DNA of 64,000 nucleotides from Gottschalkia acidurici 9a (lineage in GTDB: Bacteria > Bacillota > Clostridia > Tissierellales > Gottschalkiaceae): the NCBI RefSeq assembly GCF_000299355.1, contig NC_018664.1, positions 2,340,380 through 2,404,379 of the forward strand. Reading direction: 5' to 3'. Below the pieces are notes generated by a model that did no database searches, was not told the DNA's origin, and saw nothing but the letters and a program-made list of their open reading frames with translations. Numbering within the stretch: position 1 is the stretch's first letter; each line of letters begins with the position of its first letter. Positions 50,772-60,161 of this stretch are shown in pieces. The position numbers and the translations under genes were made by a program.

Positions 50772-50984
50772 TTATCTTATTATTAGTGATAACAATCTAT
50801 GCAAACCTGTATCTATAAGCCAAACCACTAGAGATATTATAGTACACATAACTAGAACCACTATAGTGTAGTTAACTAATTCCTTTCTAGTTGGCCAGAT
50901 TACCTTTTTTAATTCAGCTTTCATTCCTGTTATAAGGCCTTTAACTTTTTTAGATGAATTATCTGTACCAGTTTGAGACGACAT
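50772..50984 (-). CDS. secE: Protein translocase subunit SecE
   Basis: The 70-residue SecE is a single-span protein with a basic amphipathic region (MKAELKKVIWPTRKELVNYT) followed by one transmembrane helix. It clamps SecY in the membrane. It follows rpmG by 39 bases and precedes nusG, the universal order. Ribosome binding sequence is weak (GGGATGTGAAG). Confidence 0.95.
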   Translation of the reverse strand: MSSQTGTDNSSKKVKGLITGMKAELKKVIWPTRKELVNYTIVVLVMCTIISLVVWLIDTGLHRLLSLIIR

Positions 50985-51023
50985 ACTACTTCACATCCCT
51001 TACATTTTTTTAAATTCAGTCTA

Positions 51024-51173
51024 CTATTTCGTCTCTTTATGAGCTGTATGAGTATGACAGAATTTACAGTATTTCTTCATTTCTATTCTATCTGGGTTGT
51101 TCTTTTTATTTTTCATTGTATTGTAATTTCTTTGTTTACATTCTGTACATGCTAGAGTCACTTTACTTCTCAT
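51024..51173 (-). CDS. rpmG: Ribosomal protein L33 (zinc-binding type)
   Basis: A 49-residue L33 begins [17 protein letters not shown] with CxxC pairs (CTEC and CKFC), the zinc-containing form. The start is ATG 51173 with GGAGGTG upstream. The gene is missed by length filters. It is the first gene of rpmG-secE-nusG-rplK-rplA. Confidence 0.96.
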   Translation of the reverse strand: MRSKVTLACTECKQRNYNTMKNKKNNPDRIEMKKYCKFCHTHTAHKETK

Positions 51174-51278
51174 CGTACACACCTCCTACAAATTAAAAAC
51201 TTTTCTATTGTTAATATTGAGACCGCCAATATTTGTCAGTTTTCTTTTAGTATTAACTATGTTTACACTACTTTATAT

Positions 51279-51307
51279 AAATTATCATAAATTATTTTAG
51301 ATGTCAA
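51279..51307 (-). promoter_or_regulatory. Promoter of rpmG-secE-nusG-rplK-rplA
   Basis: TTGACA (51302-51307), 17 bases, TAATTT (51279-51284) on the minus strand, just after the second tuf terminator. Confidence 0.75.
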
Positions 51308-51355
51308 TAATAAGTTATATATATATAATTAGATATATATATGCTAAAAATCTAT

Positions 51356-51390
51356 AAAAAGACTAGGCTTTCTAACCTAGTCTTTTTTAA
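51356..51390. terminator. Terminator after the second tuf gene
   Basis: AAAAAGACTAGG (51356-51367) pairs perfectly with CCTAGTCTTTTT (51376-51387), with T-runs on both strands. Confidence 0.9.
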
Positions 51391-51406
51391 TCTATAGAGT
51401 AGAAAA

Positions 51407-52600
51407 TTATTTTAATATTTTAGAAATAACTCCTGATCCTACTGTTCTTCCACCTTCACGTACAGCAAATCTTAATCCTTCTTCCATTGCTATTGGTGAT
51501 ATTAACTCTATTGTAAATTTAGCGTTATCTCCTGGCATTACCATTTCTACGCCTTCTTCTAATTTTATTGATCCTGTTACGTCTGTTGTTCTGAAGTAGA
51601 ATTGTGGTCTATATCCATCGAAGAATGGTGTATGTCTTCCTCCCTCTTCTTTGTTTAGTACATATACTTCTGCTTCAAAGTGTGTATGTGGTGTTATACT
51701 TCCTGGTTTAGCTAATACTTGACCTCTTTGGATATCTTCTCTTTGAACACCTCTTAATAGTGCTCCGATGTTATCTCCTGCTTGTGCATCGTCTAGTAAT
51801 TTTCTAAACATTTCTATTCCTGTACAAACTACTGTTCTTGATTCTTCTGCTATTCCTACGATTTCTACGTTGTCTTGTACTTTTAGTACTCCTCTTTCTA
51901 CTTTTCCTGTTGCTACTGTTCCTCTTCCTGTGATTGAGAAGATGTCTTCTACTGGCATTAGGAATGCTTTGTCTGTATCTCTTTCTGGTGTTGGAATTGT
52001 TTCATCTACTGCTGCCATTAATTCTAAGATTTTGTCTCCCCACTCGCTTGATGGATCTTCTAATGCTTTTAATGCTGATCCTACTACTATTGGTGTATTA
52101 TCTCCATCGAATTCATATTCGCTTAGTAGTTCTCTTACTTCCATTTCTACTAACTCGATTAATTCTTCGTCATTTACCATATCTGCTTTGTTTAGGAATA
52201 CTACTATTGTTGGTACCCCTACTTGTCTTGATAATAGTATATGCTCTCTTGTTTGTGGCATTGGACCATCTGCTGCTGAACAAACTAATATAGCTCCGTC
52301 CATTTGTGCTGCTCCTGTTATCATGTTCTTAACGTAGTCAGCATGCCCTGGACAGTCAACGTGTGCGTAGTGTCTGTTTTCTGTTTCATACTCTACGTGT
52401 GATGTTGATATTGTTATTCCTCTTTCTCTTTCCTCTGGTGCTTTATCTATGTTGTCGTATGCTATTCCTTCTCCTGTACCTAATCTTGCGTGTAGTACTG
52501 TTGTTATTGCTGCTGTTAACGTTGTTTTACCGTGGTCAACGTGTCCTATTGTTCCTATATTTACGTGTGGCTTACTTCTTTCAAATTTTGCTTTTCCCAT
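51407..52600 (-). CDS. tuf: Elongation factor Tu, copy 2
   Basis: The protein has the same 397 residues as copy 1, with apparently identical DNA from 51401 to 52616 against 35268 to 36483 (offset 16133). Flanks diverge at once on both sides, which marks a gene-conversion tract. This copy is a separate unit: a terminator sits between the tRNA-Thr gene and tuf, and another follows tuf. A TATAAT-like -10 lies about 50 bases before the ATG without a clear -35. Confidence 0.99.
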   Translation of the reverse strand: MGKAKFERSKPHVNIGTIGHVDHGKTTLTAAITTVLHARLGTGEGIAYDNIDKAPEERERGITISTSHVEYETENRHYAHVDCPGHADYVKNMITGAAQMDGAILVCSAADGPMPQTREHILLSRQVGVPTIVVFLNKADMVNDEELIELVEMEVRELLSEYEFDGDNTPIVVGSALKALEDPSSEWGDKILELMAAVDETIPTPERDTDKAFLMPVEDIFSITGRGTVATGKVERGVLKVQDNVEIVGIAEESRTVVCTGIEMFRKLLDDAQAGDNIGALLRGVQREDIQRGQVLAKPGSITPHTHFEAEVYVLNKEEGGRHTPFFDGYRPQFYFRTTDVTGSIKLEEGVEMVMPGDNAKFTIELISPIAMEEGLRFAVREGGRTVGSGVISKILK

Positions 52601-52643
52601 TTTTCAATTCCTCCTTGAGGGTCAAAAGTATTTTATTATATAT

Positions 52644-52670
52644 AAAAAGGAGTTAAGAAAACTTAACTCG
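52644..52670 (-). terminator. Terminator after tRNA-Thr
   Basis: GAGTTAAG (52650-52657) pairs with CTTAACTC (52662-52669). On the minus strand the stem is followed by CTTTTT. It lies between the tRNA gene and tuf. Confidence 0.75.
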
Positions 52671-52690
52671 GTATACTTATATCTATATAT

Positions 52691-52766
52691 TGGAGCCCAT
52701 GATCGGAATCGAACCGATGATCTCTTGCTTACCATGCAAGTGCTCTACCTACTGAGCCACATGGGC
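52691..52766 (-). tRNA. tRNA-Thr (anticodon GGU)
   Basis: The 76-base cloverleaf reads from GCCCATG at 52766 to an encoded CCA at 52691-52693. The acceptor stem GCCCATG pairs with CATGGGC. The D arm includes GGCTCAGTAGGTAGAGC, the anticodon loop is ATGGTAA with anticodon GGT, and the T arm has GGTTCGATTCC. It reads ACC/ACU threonine codons and has its own promoter. Confidence 0.97.
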
Positions 52767-52783
52767 ATTTCCCCATTTCAATT

Positions 52784-52812
52784 ATCTTACTACTTGTCTA
52801 CTTTCTTGTCAA
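52784..52812 (-). promoter_or_regulatory. Promoter of tRNA-Thr
   Basis: TTGACA (52807-52812), 17 bases, TAAGAT (52784-52789) on the minus strand, 18 bases before the mature tRNA. Confidence 0.8.
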
Positions 52813-52853
52813 CTGTAAAAGATCTGTCTTCATTATCTATGTATATTCATATA

Positions 52854-53504
52854 CTAAAAATCTTTGAATTCCAAGTATCTTTCTAATTTTCTCTTTACTC
52901 TCTGAAGAGCGTTGTCTATAGACTTAACATGTCTTTCTAGCTCACCTGCTATTTCTTGATACGTTTTCCCCTGTAAATATAAAATTAAAACTTCCCACTC
53001 TAAATCACTCAGTATTTCACCAATTTTACTCTCTATATTTTTTAGTTCTTCCTTACTTATGATCAACTCTTCTGGATCAGTTACTTTAACTCCAGTTATT
53101 ATATCTAAGAGAGTTCTGTCTGATTCCTCATCATATATAGGCTTATTTAAAGATATATATGAGTTTAATGGAATATGTTTCTGTCTTGTAGCTGTCTTTA
53201 TAGCCGTTATTATCTGTCTAGTTATGCAAAGCTCCGCGAAAGCTCTAAAAGATGTAAGCTTGTCCTGATTATAATCTCGAATAGATTTATATAATCCTAT
53301 CATACCTTCTTGTACTATATCTTCTCGATCTGCCCCTATTAAAAAATAAGATCTTGACTTGGCTCTTACAAAGTTTCTATACTTTGTCATTAAATATTCT
53401 AATGCCAATGAATCCCCACTTTTTGCATACTCTACTATATCCTCATCTTCCATTTCATTATATACAACAGCCACTTTAGTTTCTTTATATGCGCTTAATC
53501 CCAC
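52854..53504 (-). CDS. sigH: RNA polymerase sigma factor SigH (Spo0H)
   Basis: The 216-residue sigma-70-family factor has region 2 (EYLMTKYRNFVRAKSRSYF, DREDIVQEGMIGLYKSIRDY) and region 4 (LSDLEWEVLILYLQGKTYQEIA). It directs early sporulation and transition-phase genes such as spo0A. Its position after rlmB and rae1 and before rpmG-secE-nusG is the conserved sigH slot. Confidence 0.97.
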   Translation of the reverse strand: MGLSAYKETKVAVVYNEMEDEDIVEYAKSGDSLALEYLMTKYRNFVRAKSRSYFLIGADREDIVQEGMIGLYKSIRDYNQDKLTSFRAFAELCITRQIITAIKTATRQKHIPLNSYISLNKPIYDEESDRTLLDIITGVKVTDPEELIISKEELKNIESKIGEILSDLEWEVLILYLQGKTYQEIAGELERHVKSIDNALQRVKRKLERYLEFKDF

Positions 53505-53596
53505 AAAATATCCCCCTCTAATATTTTATTTTATATCCCCCATGATATCCAATTATTATCATTATATATTAATGAACTTCTCCGAGTCAAGGTTAT

Positions 53597-54118
53597 TTAC
53601 TTACTTTCACCCCATCCTCTTAATTTTTCCAATATGCTTTTATCCAATCTTCCAATAATTAAATCATTAATTTCATTATTCTTTTTACTTTTTCTACTTA
53701 TCATATTTTTCAAACTTTCAATCTCTAACTTTAATTCCCTTGCGGATATTCTAGTTCCACCCCTGCCCATGACTACCTATTGTTCTATCCAGTCTGAAGT
53801 TGCTACTTTAACACTTTTTGTTTTTCCCATTATATCTAACTTCTTCTCAATATAGTGATCTGCTGTTTCATTCTCTTTTGTATACACTACTTCTATCCCT
53901 TTTATAGTCTCTTTCTTATGACAACTTCCTTTTACAAGGTGTGCATCAAAAACCACTACTACTTCTGTTCCAGTATATCCTTTATACTCTGCCATTACAT
54001 CTATAAGTTCATTTCTGGCTTCTTCTAAACTTACTTTACTTATTTCTCTTAAGTTATTCCAGCAGTTTATTATATTGTACCCATCAACAAATAAGTAGTC
54101 TTTTCTTGTAGCTTTCAT
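53597..54118 (-). pseudogene. rae1: Ribosome-dependent mRNA decay nuclease Rae1 (YacP, NYN domain) with an in-frame amber codon
   Basis: The first 113 codons encode the NYN/PIN-like nuclease (LFVDGYNIINCW, VVVFDAH, ATSDWIEQ), then TAG at 53777-53779. The same frame continues as VVMGRGGTRISARELKLEIE to TAA 53597, matching the family C-terminus, for 173 codons in total. The family usually has Gln-Gln at this point, so CAG to TAG is a single transition. Rae1 cleaves certain mRNAs in the ribosomal A site in B. subtilis. The product is probably truncated, unless the TAG is suppressed or a base error. Confidence 0.8.
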
Positions 54119-54127
54119 ATCATCTAC

Positions 54128-54865
54128 TTATACTCCTCTTTGCCTTAAAGCCTCATATGTTATTATAGAAGCTGCAACAGATGCATTCAGTGAAGATACT
54201 TTTCCTCTCATAGGAATTTTAATTAAAAAATCACATTTTTCCTTAACAAGTCTACTTATTCCTTTTCCTTCACTACCTATGACTAGAGCTATAGGACCTT
54301 TTAAATCTTGTTCGTAGTAGTAGTTGCCTTCCATATGTGCACCATATATCCATATGTTTTTTCTTTTAAGCTCTTCTATTGTAGAACTTATATTTGAAAC
54401 CTTTGCAACTGGTATATATTCTATCGCACCTGCGGAAGTCTTTGAAACTATAGCCGTGAGTCCCACAGATCTTCTTTTGGGTATTATTATTCCATGAACT
54501 CCAGCACTTTCAGCAGTACGCATTATAGCTCCAAGATTATGAGGATCTTCTATTTCATCTAATATTAAAATAAATGGATCCTCGTTTCTTCCTTCGGCTA
54601 GTGAAAGTATATCATCAACAGTTTTATAGGAGTATGCTGAAGCTATTGCTATAACTCCCTGATGAGATTTTGTATCCGACATGTTATCTAGTTTTGCTCT
54701 CTCAACATATTGAATTATAATTTTTCTATCTTTAGCCATTCCAATTATCTTATTTATAGATCCCTCACTAGCACCTTTTGCTATAAGTATCTTTTCTATA
54801 TTTCTTCCAGACTTTAATGCTTCTTGAACAGGATTTCTTCCTTCAATATTGTTTTCATATTCCAT
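54128..54865 (-). CDS. rlmB: 23S rRNA 2'-O-ribose methyltransferase (RlmB/SpoU family)
   Basis: The 245-residue SPOUT enzyme has an N-terminal substrate-binding domain (GRNPVQEALKSGRNIEKILIAKG) and the knotted methyltransferase motifs: DPHNLGAIMRTAES, VIGSEGKGIS and IPMRGKVSSLNASVA. The E. coli enzyme methylates G2251 in 23S rRNA. B. subtilis YacO is the positional equivalent. The precise target is inferred. Confidence 0.93.
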   Translation of the reverse strand: MEYENNIEGRNPVQEALKSGRNIEKILIAKGASEGSINKIIGMAKDRKIIIQYVERAKLDNMSDTKSHQGVIAIASAYSYKTVDDILSLAEGRNEDPFILILDEIEDPHNLGAIMRTAESAGVHGIIIPKRRSVGLTAIVSKTSAGAIEYIPVAKVSNISSTIEELKRKNIWIYGAHMEGNYYYEQDLKGPIALVIGSEGKGISRLVKEKCDFLIKIPMRGKVSSLNASVAASIITYEALRQRGV

Positions 54866-54904
54866 CTTATCACCTCAAGTGTATTTAGTATAGACCCATA
54901 CGGT

Positions 54905-55678
54905 CTACATGTTTCTAAACTTTTCACGAACTTCTTGCATTTTTCCACAACTCATTTTACCTTCTGGGCAAGTATCATAAAGACAATTTGGTCCGGAATA
55001 TTTAAATAGAGATGGTGCTACTTCTTTTACTAATTTATACATTTCTATCGAAAGATTTCGTATCTCCCATTGTGCTCTATTGCAACATCTGTGCTTGAAA
55101 AAGTTAAAAAGTGCACGTGCATTCATTGTAAATACAATCTTAGTTTCACATGCATTTGGAAAGATATATCTTGCATCTTCTATGCTCATTTTCTCTGCTT
55201 TAGATTTAGCAACTTTTATGTCTAATCCTTGTTCTTGTAACTCCTTAAAATGTTTTTTATACAGTATATTCGAAATTTCGTCATAATCTTTTTGATCTTG
55301 TTCCATAGCTTTTATAAAAATTTCTCTTGCCTCTTTATTTGATTCAATAGAAGGGGGGATTATATATTGAAATTGTTCTAATTTTACATATCTTTGAGAC
55401 TGTTGAGAGTATGAACTTCCTATCCTATGTCTTACTAGTTGGTGGGTAAGTGTCCTACTAATTCCCTGTACTCCAAATGTAAATGAAACATGTTCTATTG
55501 GGGATTCGTGACCTATAGACATAAGCATATCTATAAACTTTTTTACACTATCTTTATCTAATGCTTTTTCAATTTCATCTATTCCTACAGATGAATAACA
55601 CATCTTAGCTGCCGATGCTATTAGTTTTTCCGGTTCATGTGTATAGCTTATTAGTTTTACCTTTAATGAAGATTTCAC
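54905..55678 (-). CDS. thyX: Flavin-dependent thymidylate synthase ThyX
   Basis: The 257-residue protein has the ThyX motif [15 protein letters not shown] (83-97) and the conserved CNRAQWEIR segment. It makes dTMP from dUMP using FAD and methylenetetrahydrofolate, without producing dihydrofolate. No thyA is in the window. It lies between mrnC and rlmB, the arrangement I associate with Peptostreptococcaceae. Confidence 0.97.
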   Translation of the reverse strand: MKSSLKVKLISYTHEPEKLIASAAKMCYSSVGIDEIEKALDKDSVKKFIDMLMSIGHESPIEHVSFTFGVQGISRTLTHQLVRHRIGSSYSQQSQRYVKLEQFQYIIPPSIESNKEAREIFIKAMEQDQKDYDEISNILYKKHFKELQEQGLDIKVAKSKAEKMSIEDARYIFPNACETKIVFTMNARALFNFFKHRCCNRAQWEIRNLSIEMYKLVKEVAPSLFKYSGPNCLYDTCPEGKMSCGKMQEVREKFRNM

Positions 55679-55697
55679 TTGCCGTATCCTCCTTTAG

Positions 55698-56123
55698 TTA
55701 ATGCTGTTTGATTATCATGTTAAATATTTCGTCTAGTCTATCATATCTTTTCAAGAGATAGAGGAAGCCAATTAAGGCTTCAAATCCTGTAGAATACTTA
55801 TAATCTTGTAAGTCTGCATTCTTAGGCACAGTCCCTGATTTAGCATTTCTACCTCTTTTTACAACGTTCCACTCTTCCTCTGTTAAATTTTCTTCTATAG
55901 AAAATAATATATCCCTTTGAGCTTTTGCCTTTACATACTTTATAGCTTCTTTATGAAGATGATGAACAGATATATTTTTCTTACTCAATATATATGTTCG
56001 TACTAAAAGCTCATAAACTGCATCACCAATATATGCTAATTGTAAGGGAGATAATTGTCTTACATCCTTTATATTTAATTGTTCTACTAACATCTCTATC
56101 CCTTTTGTATATTCATCACTCAT
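55698..56123 (-). CDS. mrnC: Mini-ribonuclease III (MrnC)
   Basis: The 141-residue protein contains only the RNase III catalytic domain (QLSPLQLAYIGDAVYELLVR with the catalytic aspartate, GRNAKSGTVPKNADLQDY, and the second acidic site in STGFEALIGFLYLL). It has no double-stranded RNA-binding domain. It matures 23S rRNA ends. ATG 56123 is favoured (GGAGGAG within the end of cysS); a GTG at 56144 is the alternative. Confidence 0.93.
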   Translation of the reverse strand: MSDEYTKGIEMLVEQLNIKDVRQLSPLQLAYIGDAVYELLVRTYILSKKNISVHHLHKEAIKYVKAKAQRDILFSIEENLTEEEWNVVKRGRNAKSGTVPKNADLQDYKYSTGFEALIGFLYLLKRYDRLDEIFNMIIKQH

Positions 56124-56128
56124 ACTTA

Positions 56129-57525
56129 CTACGCTCTCCTCCACTTAACTCCATCTGGTGTGTCTTCTAAAACTATATCTTTTTGTATTAAACTATCTCT
56201 AATTTCGTCTGCTAATTTATAATTCTTATCTTTACGCGCTTGATTTCTTTTTCTATAAGTTCTAATATTTCTTCTTCTAATAATTCTTCTTTTCTAGAAA
56301 GTAATCCAAGAACATCACTTAGTGTCTCTAATTTATTAAGAGTATATTCCAGAACTCCTCTCGGTGTATCCTTATTTAAGTTTGCATTAGCATACCTTAT
56401 TACTTCAAATAAGACTGATATTGCATCTGCAGTATTTATATCATCTTCCATACTATCTCTAAACTTTTGCTCTAGTTTATCTATTTCAATCTTTATTTCA
56501 TCATCTTTTGAAGTCAGTTCTTTAGATTGACTGATCTCAATTAAATGTTCTATATTTTTTTTACCTATATAAAGCCTCTCAAGCCCATTTTTAGATTGCT
56601 CCATGTTTTCTTTACTAAAGTTTAATGGCTTTCTATAGTGAGCTGATAGGAGAAAAAATCTTAAAACTTCTAAATCATATTCCTCTCCGATCTCTCTAAC
56701 TGTAAAAAAGTTACCCTCTGACTTCGACATTTTTTTATTTTCTATATTAATCATTGCGTTATGCAGCCAGTAATTAGCAAATGGTTTTCCTGTCAAACTC
56801 TCACTTTGAGCTATTTCATTTTCGTGATGCGGAAATTGTAAGTCCTCACCACCTGCATGTATATCTATAGTATCTCCCAGATATTTTTTAGCCATAGCCG
56901 AACATTCTATATGCCAACCTGGTCTTCCTTTACCCCAAGGACTTTCCCATGAAGGTTCATTAGGCTTTACATTTTTCCAGAGTGCAAAATCCATAGGGTT
57001 CTTTTTTATTTCACTTATCTCTACTCTAGATCCAGATATTAAATCCTCTATATTTTTCTTAGATAACTTTCCATAACCTTCGATTTTAGTTGTGTCAAAA
57101 TATACATCCCCACTTGACTCATAAGCATACCCTTTTTCAATAAGGTCTTTTATAAATTCAATCATATCTTCAACATGTTCTGTGGCTTTTGGGTGAAAAG
57201 TCTTGCTTTCATCTATAAGAAGTCCTTCTGCATCTGTTTTAAATTCTTTAATATATCTTTCAGCTATCTCCTTCACTGTTCTATCTTCTTCATTAGCTTT
57301 TTTAATAAGTTTATCATCAATATCTGTAAAGTTAACTAAATAATCTACTTTTAAACCTTTGTATTCAAAATATTTTCTTAATACATCGAAAACTACTTGT
57401 GGTCTTGCATTTCCAACATGAATATAGTTATACACTGTTGGACCACAAACGTACATAGTAACTTTTTCTGAATCTATAGATTGAAACTCTTCTTTTTTTC
57501 TAGTTAAGGTATTATAAAGTTTCAC
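56129..57525 (-). pseudogene. cysS: Cysteinyl-tRNA synthetase, frameshifted 3' end (likely base-call error)
   Basis: As written the frame ends at 56212 after 437 codons with a non-homologous tail. Adding one A on the coding strand (plus-strand T-run 56248-56252) restores [19 protein letters not shown] and [11 protein letters not shown], the standard CysRS C-terminus, ending at 56129 and giving 465 residues, the canonical length. The rest is intact: HIGH-like HVGNARPQVVFD, zinc cysteines in CGPTVYN and the IECSAMAKKYLG region, and KMSKS in KKMSKSEGNFF. The gene is essential, so an artefact or a tolerated C-terminal change is more likely than loss. Confidence 0.9.
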
Positions 57526-57527
57526 TA

Positions 57528-58190
57528 TTATCTCTCCTTTGTATTTTCTATTTCGTATAGTTCCTCTTCCAATCTTCTAATTCTTGTTCTTAAACACTCT
57601 AATTCCTGTGCTACTGGATCTGGTAATCCTATTTGGTCTAAATCTATTTCTCTATCACACGGACTAACTTTTTTATTATCTTTAACTACTATTCTTCCCG
57701 GAACTCCAACAACTGTACAGTTTGGAGGAACTTCTTTTAATACAACAGCACCTGCTCCTATTTTGGAATTATCTCCAACTTTAAATGGTCCTAAAACTTT
57801 AGCTCCACTACTTACCACTACATTTTTCCCTATAGTAGGATGTCTTTTTCCAGTATCTTTTCCCGTTCCTCCTAAAGTAACTCCTTGGTATATTGTTGCC
57901 ATATCTCCAACCTCAGCTGTTTCTCCTATTACGACTCCCATCCCATGATCTATAAATACCCCTTTACCTATTTTAGCTCCTGGATGAATTTCTACTCCTG
58001 TAAAGAATCTAGCCATGTTAGAAAGTACTCTTGATATGAAGAAAAATCTTTTATTATAAAGCCAATGAGATATTCTGTGAACTAATATTGCGTGTAGCCC
58101 TGGGTAACATATGAGTGCCTCTATACTAGTTTTAACAGCAGGGTCTCTCTCTTTAATAGCTTTAATCTCATATCTAAGATATTTAAACAT
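57528..58190 (-). CDS. cysE: Serine O-acetyltransferase CysE
   Basis: The 220-residue protein has an N-terminal helical domain and a left-handed beta-helix of hexapeptide repeats (VEIHPGAKIGKGVFIDHGMGVVIGETA, with catalytic His in DHGMG). It makes O-acetylserine for cysteine synthesis. It lies 2 bases before cysS, so the enzymes that make cysteine and charge it share one T-box-controlled message. Confidence 0.96.
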   Translation of the reverse strand: MFKYLRYEIKAIKERDPAVKTSIEALICYPGLHAILVHRISHWLYNKRFFFISRVLSNMARFFTGVEIHPGAKIGKGVFIDHGMGVVIGETAEVGDMATIYQGVTLGGTGKDTGKRHPTIGKNVVVSSGAKVLGPFKVGDNSKIGAGAVVLKEVPPNCTVVGVPGRIVVKDNKKVSPCDREIDLDQIGLPDPVAQELECLRTRIRRLEEELYEIENTKER

Positions 58191-58225
58191 ATAGTTATTA
58201 CCTCCATTAATTTAATTTTTAATAT

Positions 58226-58460
58226 AAAAAACCGCCTCTTACATTCAAGAGACGATTATTCCGCGGTTCCACTCTAGTTAAGCAAAAAGCTCCACCTTAA
58301 AGTTGTAACGGTACCACCGTCTTACCCTACTCTAATTTTCAGGTAGAAGTTCAAAAGTGCACTTCAGAATACTAATCGTCTTAAGACTCTTCTCAGCTTG
58401 TAGGAGTCCCTCTCTGTAAGTTTAGTAGACTTACTTTACTTTATCGTAACCTTTATATAT
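58226..58460 (-). promoter_or_regulatory. T-box riboswitch (cysteine) controlling cysE-cysS
   Basis: On the minus strand the T-box sequence AGAGTGGAACCGCGG lies at 58261-58275. The terminator CGTCTCTT...AAGAGGCGG plus U tract is at about 58225-58254. An AGCTGAGA element marks stem I. The likely specifier is UGC (58359-58361) in a GAAGTGCAC context, fitting cysteine. Uncharged tRNA-Cys would stabilise the antiterminator. Confidence 0.9.
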
Positions 58461-58523
58461 ATAATCACTTTGTATATTATATATTACTAAATTTTTTATA
58501 ATTATTCAATAATATGCTTTTAC

Positions 58524-60002
58524 TTAATAGTTACTTTCTATATATGATATTCTTTTCAGTATATTTTGTTTACCTAAAACTAAAATTATTTTATCTATGT
58601 CTGGACCATGTTGTTGTCCCGTAAGTGCTACTCTGACAGGCATAAACAAATTTTTACCTTTAATTCCTGTTTTCTTTTGAATTTTCTTCATAATTCCTTG
58701 TGAAAATTCTAGATCTACTTCATCTATTTCAGTTAATTCTTCCTTAAATGCCTCTAAAAGTGTAGGTACACCTTCGCCTTTTAGCAACTCTAATGTTTCC
58801 TCGTCTTCAGGAATTATTTCATTATTAAATATATATTTGACCTTTTCTGGTATTTCACTTATATAAGATAATCTTTCTTTTACCACTGATACTAAAGTTT
58901 TTACCCAATCATATTTATTTTCAATATCATCTTCTGTAATGTATCCAGCTTTTATCAAATGTGGTATAGCTATCTTCGTAACTAAATCTATATCTGCTTC
59001 TCTTAAATAGTGCTCGTTTACCCAGTCTAACTTGTCCTTGTCAAATACTCCACCTGTTTTTGATACCCTCTCTAAAGAAAACTCTTCTATAAGCTCTTCC
59101 ATACTAAAGAATTCCTTATTACTTTCTGGACTCCACCCTACAAGAGCTAAATAGTTAACTAAAGCTTCTGGTAAATATCCCTTCTCCTTAAAATCTTCTA
59201 CAGAAACATCGCCATGTCTTTTACTTAGCTTTTTCTTCTCTTTATTTAAAACAGTTGGTAAATGAACAAATTCTGGCGCTTCCCAACCAAATACCTCATA
59301 TAAATATGCATGTTTAGGCGCTGATGGTAACCATTCTTCTCCTCTTATAACATGTGTTATTTTCATTAAATAGTCGTCTACTATTACAGCTAAGTGATAT
59401 GTTGGAAACCCGTCTGATTTTAAAAGAACTTGATCATCTATATCTTTAGTGTTTATACTTATTGTTCCTCTTATTATATCTTTAAACACTATATCTCTAT
59501 TCTCAGGAAACTTTAGTCTTATAACGTATTCTTCACCATTTTCTATTCTTTTTCTGGCGTCTTCTATAGATATATCTCTGCAGTGTCCATCATATCCCAA
59601 CATAAGACCTTTTTCTTTCTGTTCTTCTCTTATCTTTTCTAATCTTTCTTTATCACAGAAACAATAATATGCATGTCCGTTTTCAATCAGCTTGTCTACA
59701 TACTCTTTATATATATGTAGTCTCTCTGATTGAATATAAGGACCATACTCTCCTTTTTGTACTATCTTACCATCTTCTATAAACACACCTTCATCATGTT
59801 TAACTCCGGCCCATTCCAATGATTCTATTAAGTTCTCTATAGCATCATCAACATATCTACTTCTATCTGTATCTTCTATTCTTAAAATATATTTTCCGCC
59901 TTTATTCTTAGCAAATAAATAGTCATATAACGCTGTTCTTAAGCCGCCAATATGTAAATATCCTGTAGGACTAGGGGCAAATCTTACTCTTACTTCTGAC
60001 AT
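58524..60002 (-). CDS. gltX: Glutamyl-tRNA synthetase
   Basis: The 492-residue class I synthetase has HIGH-type [17 protein letters not shown], the RIEDTDRSR segment and KMSKS-type [11 protein letters not shown]. There is a CysxCys-containing insertion (YYCFCDKER). It may charge tRNA-Glu and, in non-discriminating form, tRNA-Gln; that cannot be decided here. It is upstream of the cys T-box and is a separate unit. Confidence 0.97.
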   Translation of the reverse strand: MSEVRVRFAPSPTGYLHIGGLRTALYDYLFAKNKGGKYILRIEDTDRSRYVDDAIENLIESLEWAGVKHDEGVFIEDGKIVQKGEYGPYIQSERLHIYKEYVDKLIENGHAYYCFCDKERLEKIREEQKEKGLMLGYDGHCRDISIEDARKRIENGEEYVIRLKFPENRDIVFKDIIRGTISINTKDIDDQVLLKSDGFPTYHLAVIVDDYLMKITHVIRGEEWLPSAPKHAYLYEVFGWEAPEFVHLPTVLNKEKKKLSKRHGDVSVEDFKEKGYLPEALVNYLALVGWSPESNKEFFSMEELIEEFSLERVSKTGGVFDKDKLDWVNEHYLREADIDLVTKIAIPHLIKAGYITEDDIENKYDWVKTLVSVVKERLSYISEIPEKVKYIFNNEIIPEDEETLELLKGEGVPTLLEAFKEELTEIDEVDLEFSQGIMKKIQKKTGIKGKNLFMPVRVALTGQQHGPDIDKIILVLGKQNILKRISYIESNY

Positions 60003-60047
60003 TTCATATATCCTCCTCGAAATTTATTCTAATTTAATCATAATATA

Positions 60048-60078
60048 TAAAATTGCACTAGAATATCTTCTAGTGCAT
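60048..60078 (-). terminator. Terminator between the DUF1002 gene and gltX
   Basis: TGCACTAGAA (60054-60063) pairs with TTCTAGTGCA (60068-60077). On the minus strand it is followed by ATTTTAT. Confidence 0.7.
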
Positions 60079-60161
60079 TAAATATTTAATGATAATAAGC
60101 AAAGTCTAATTAATACTTATATATTATATAGTATAGTACCTGTTTAATTCAAGAAATAATG

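Noticed and set aside
53777-53779. Pyrrolysine or other recoding of TAG in rae1
   Set aside because: No pyl genes or downstream stem are visible, and the position is an ordinary glutamine in the family; a nonsense change or base error is simpler.
56240-56260. Programmed ribosomal frameshift in cysS
   Set aside because: The coding A5 run lacks a stimulatory structure I can see, and no programmed shift is known in this enzyme; a missing base explains it better.
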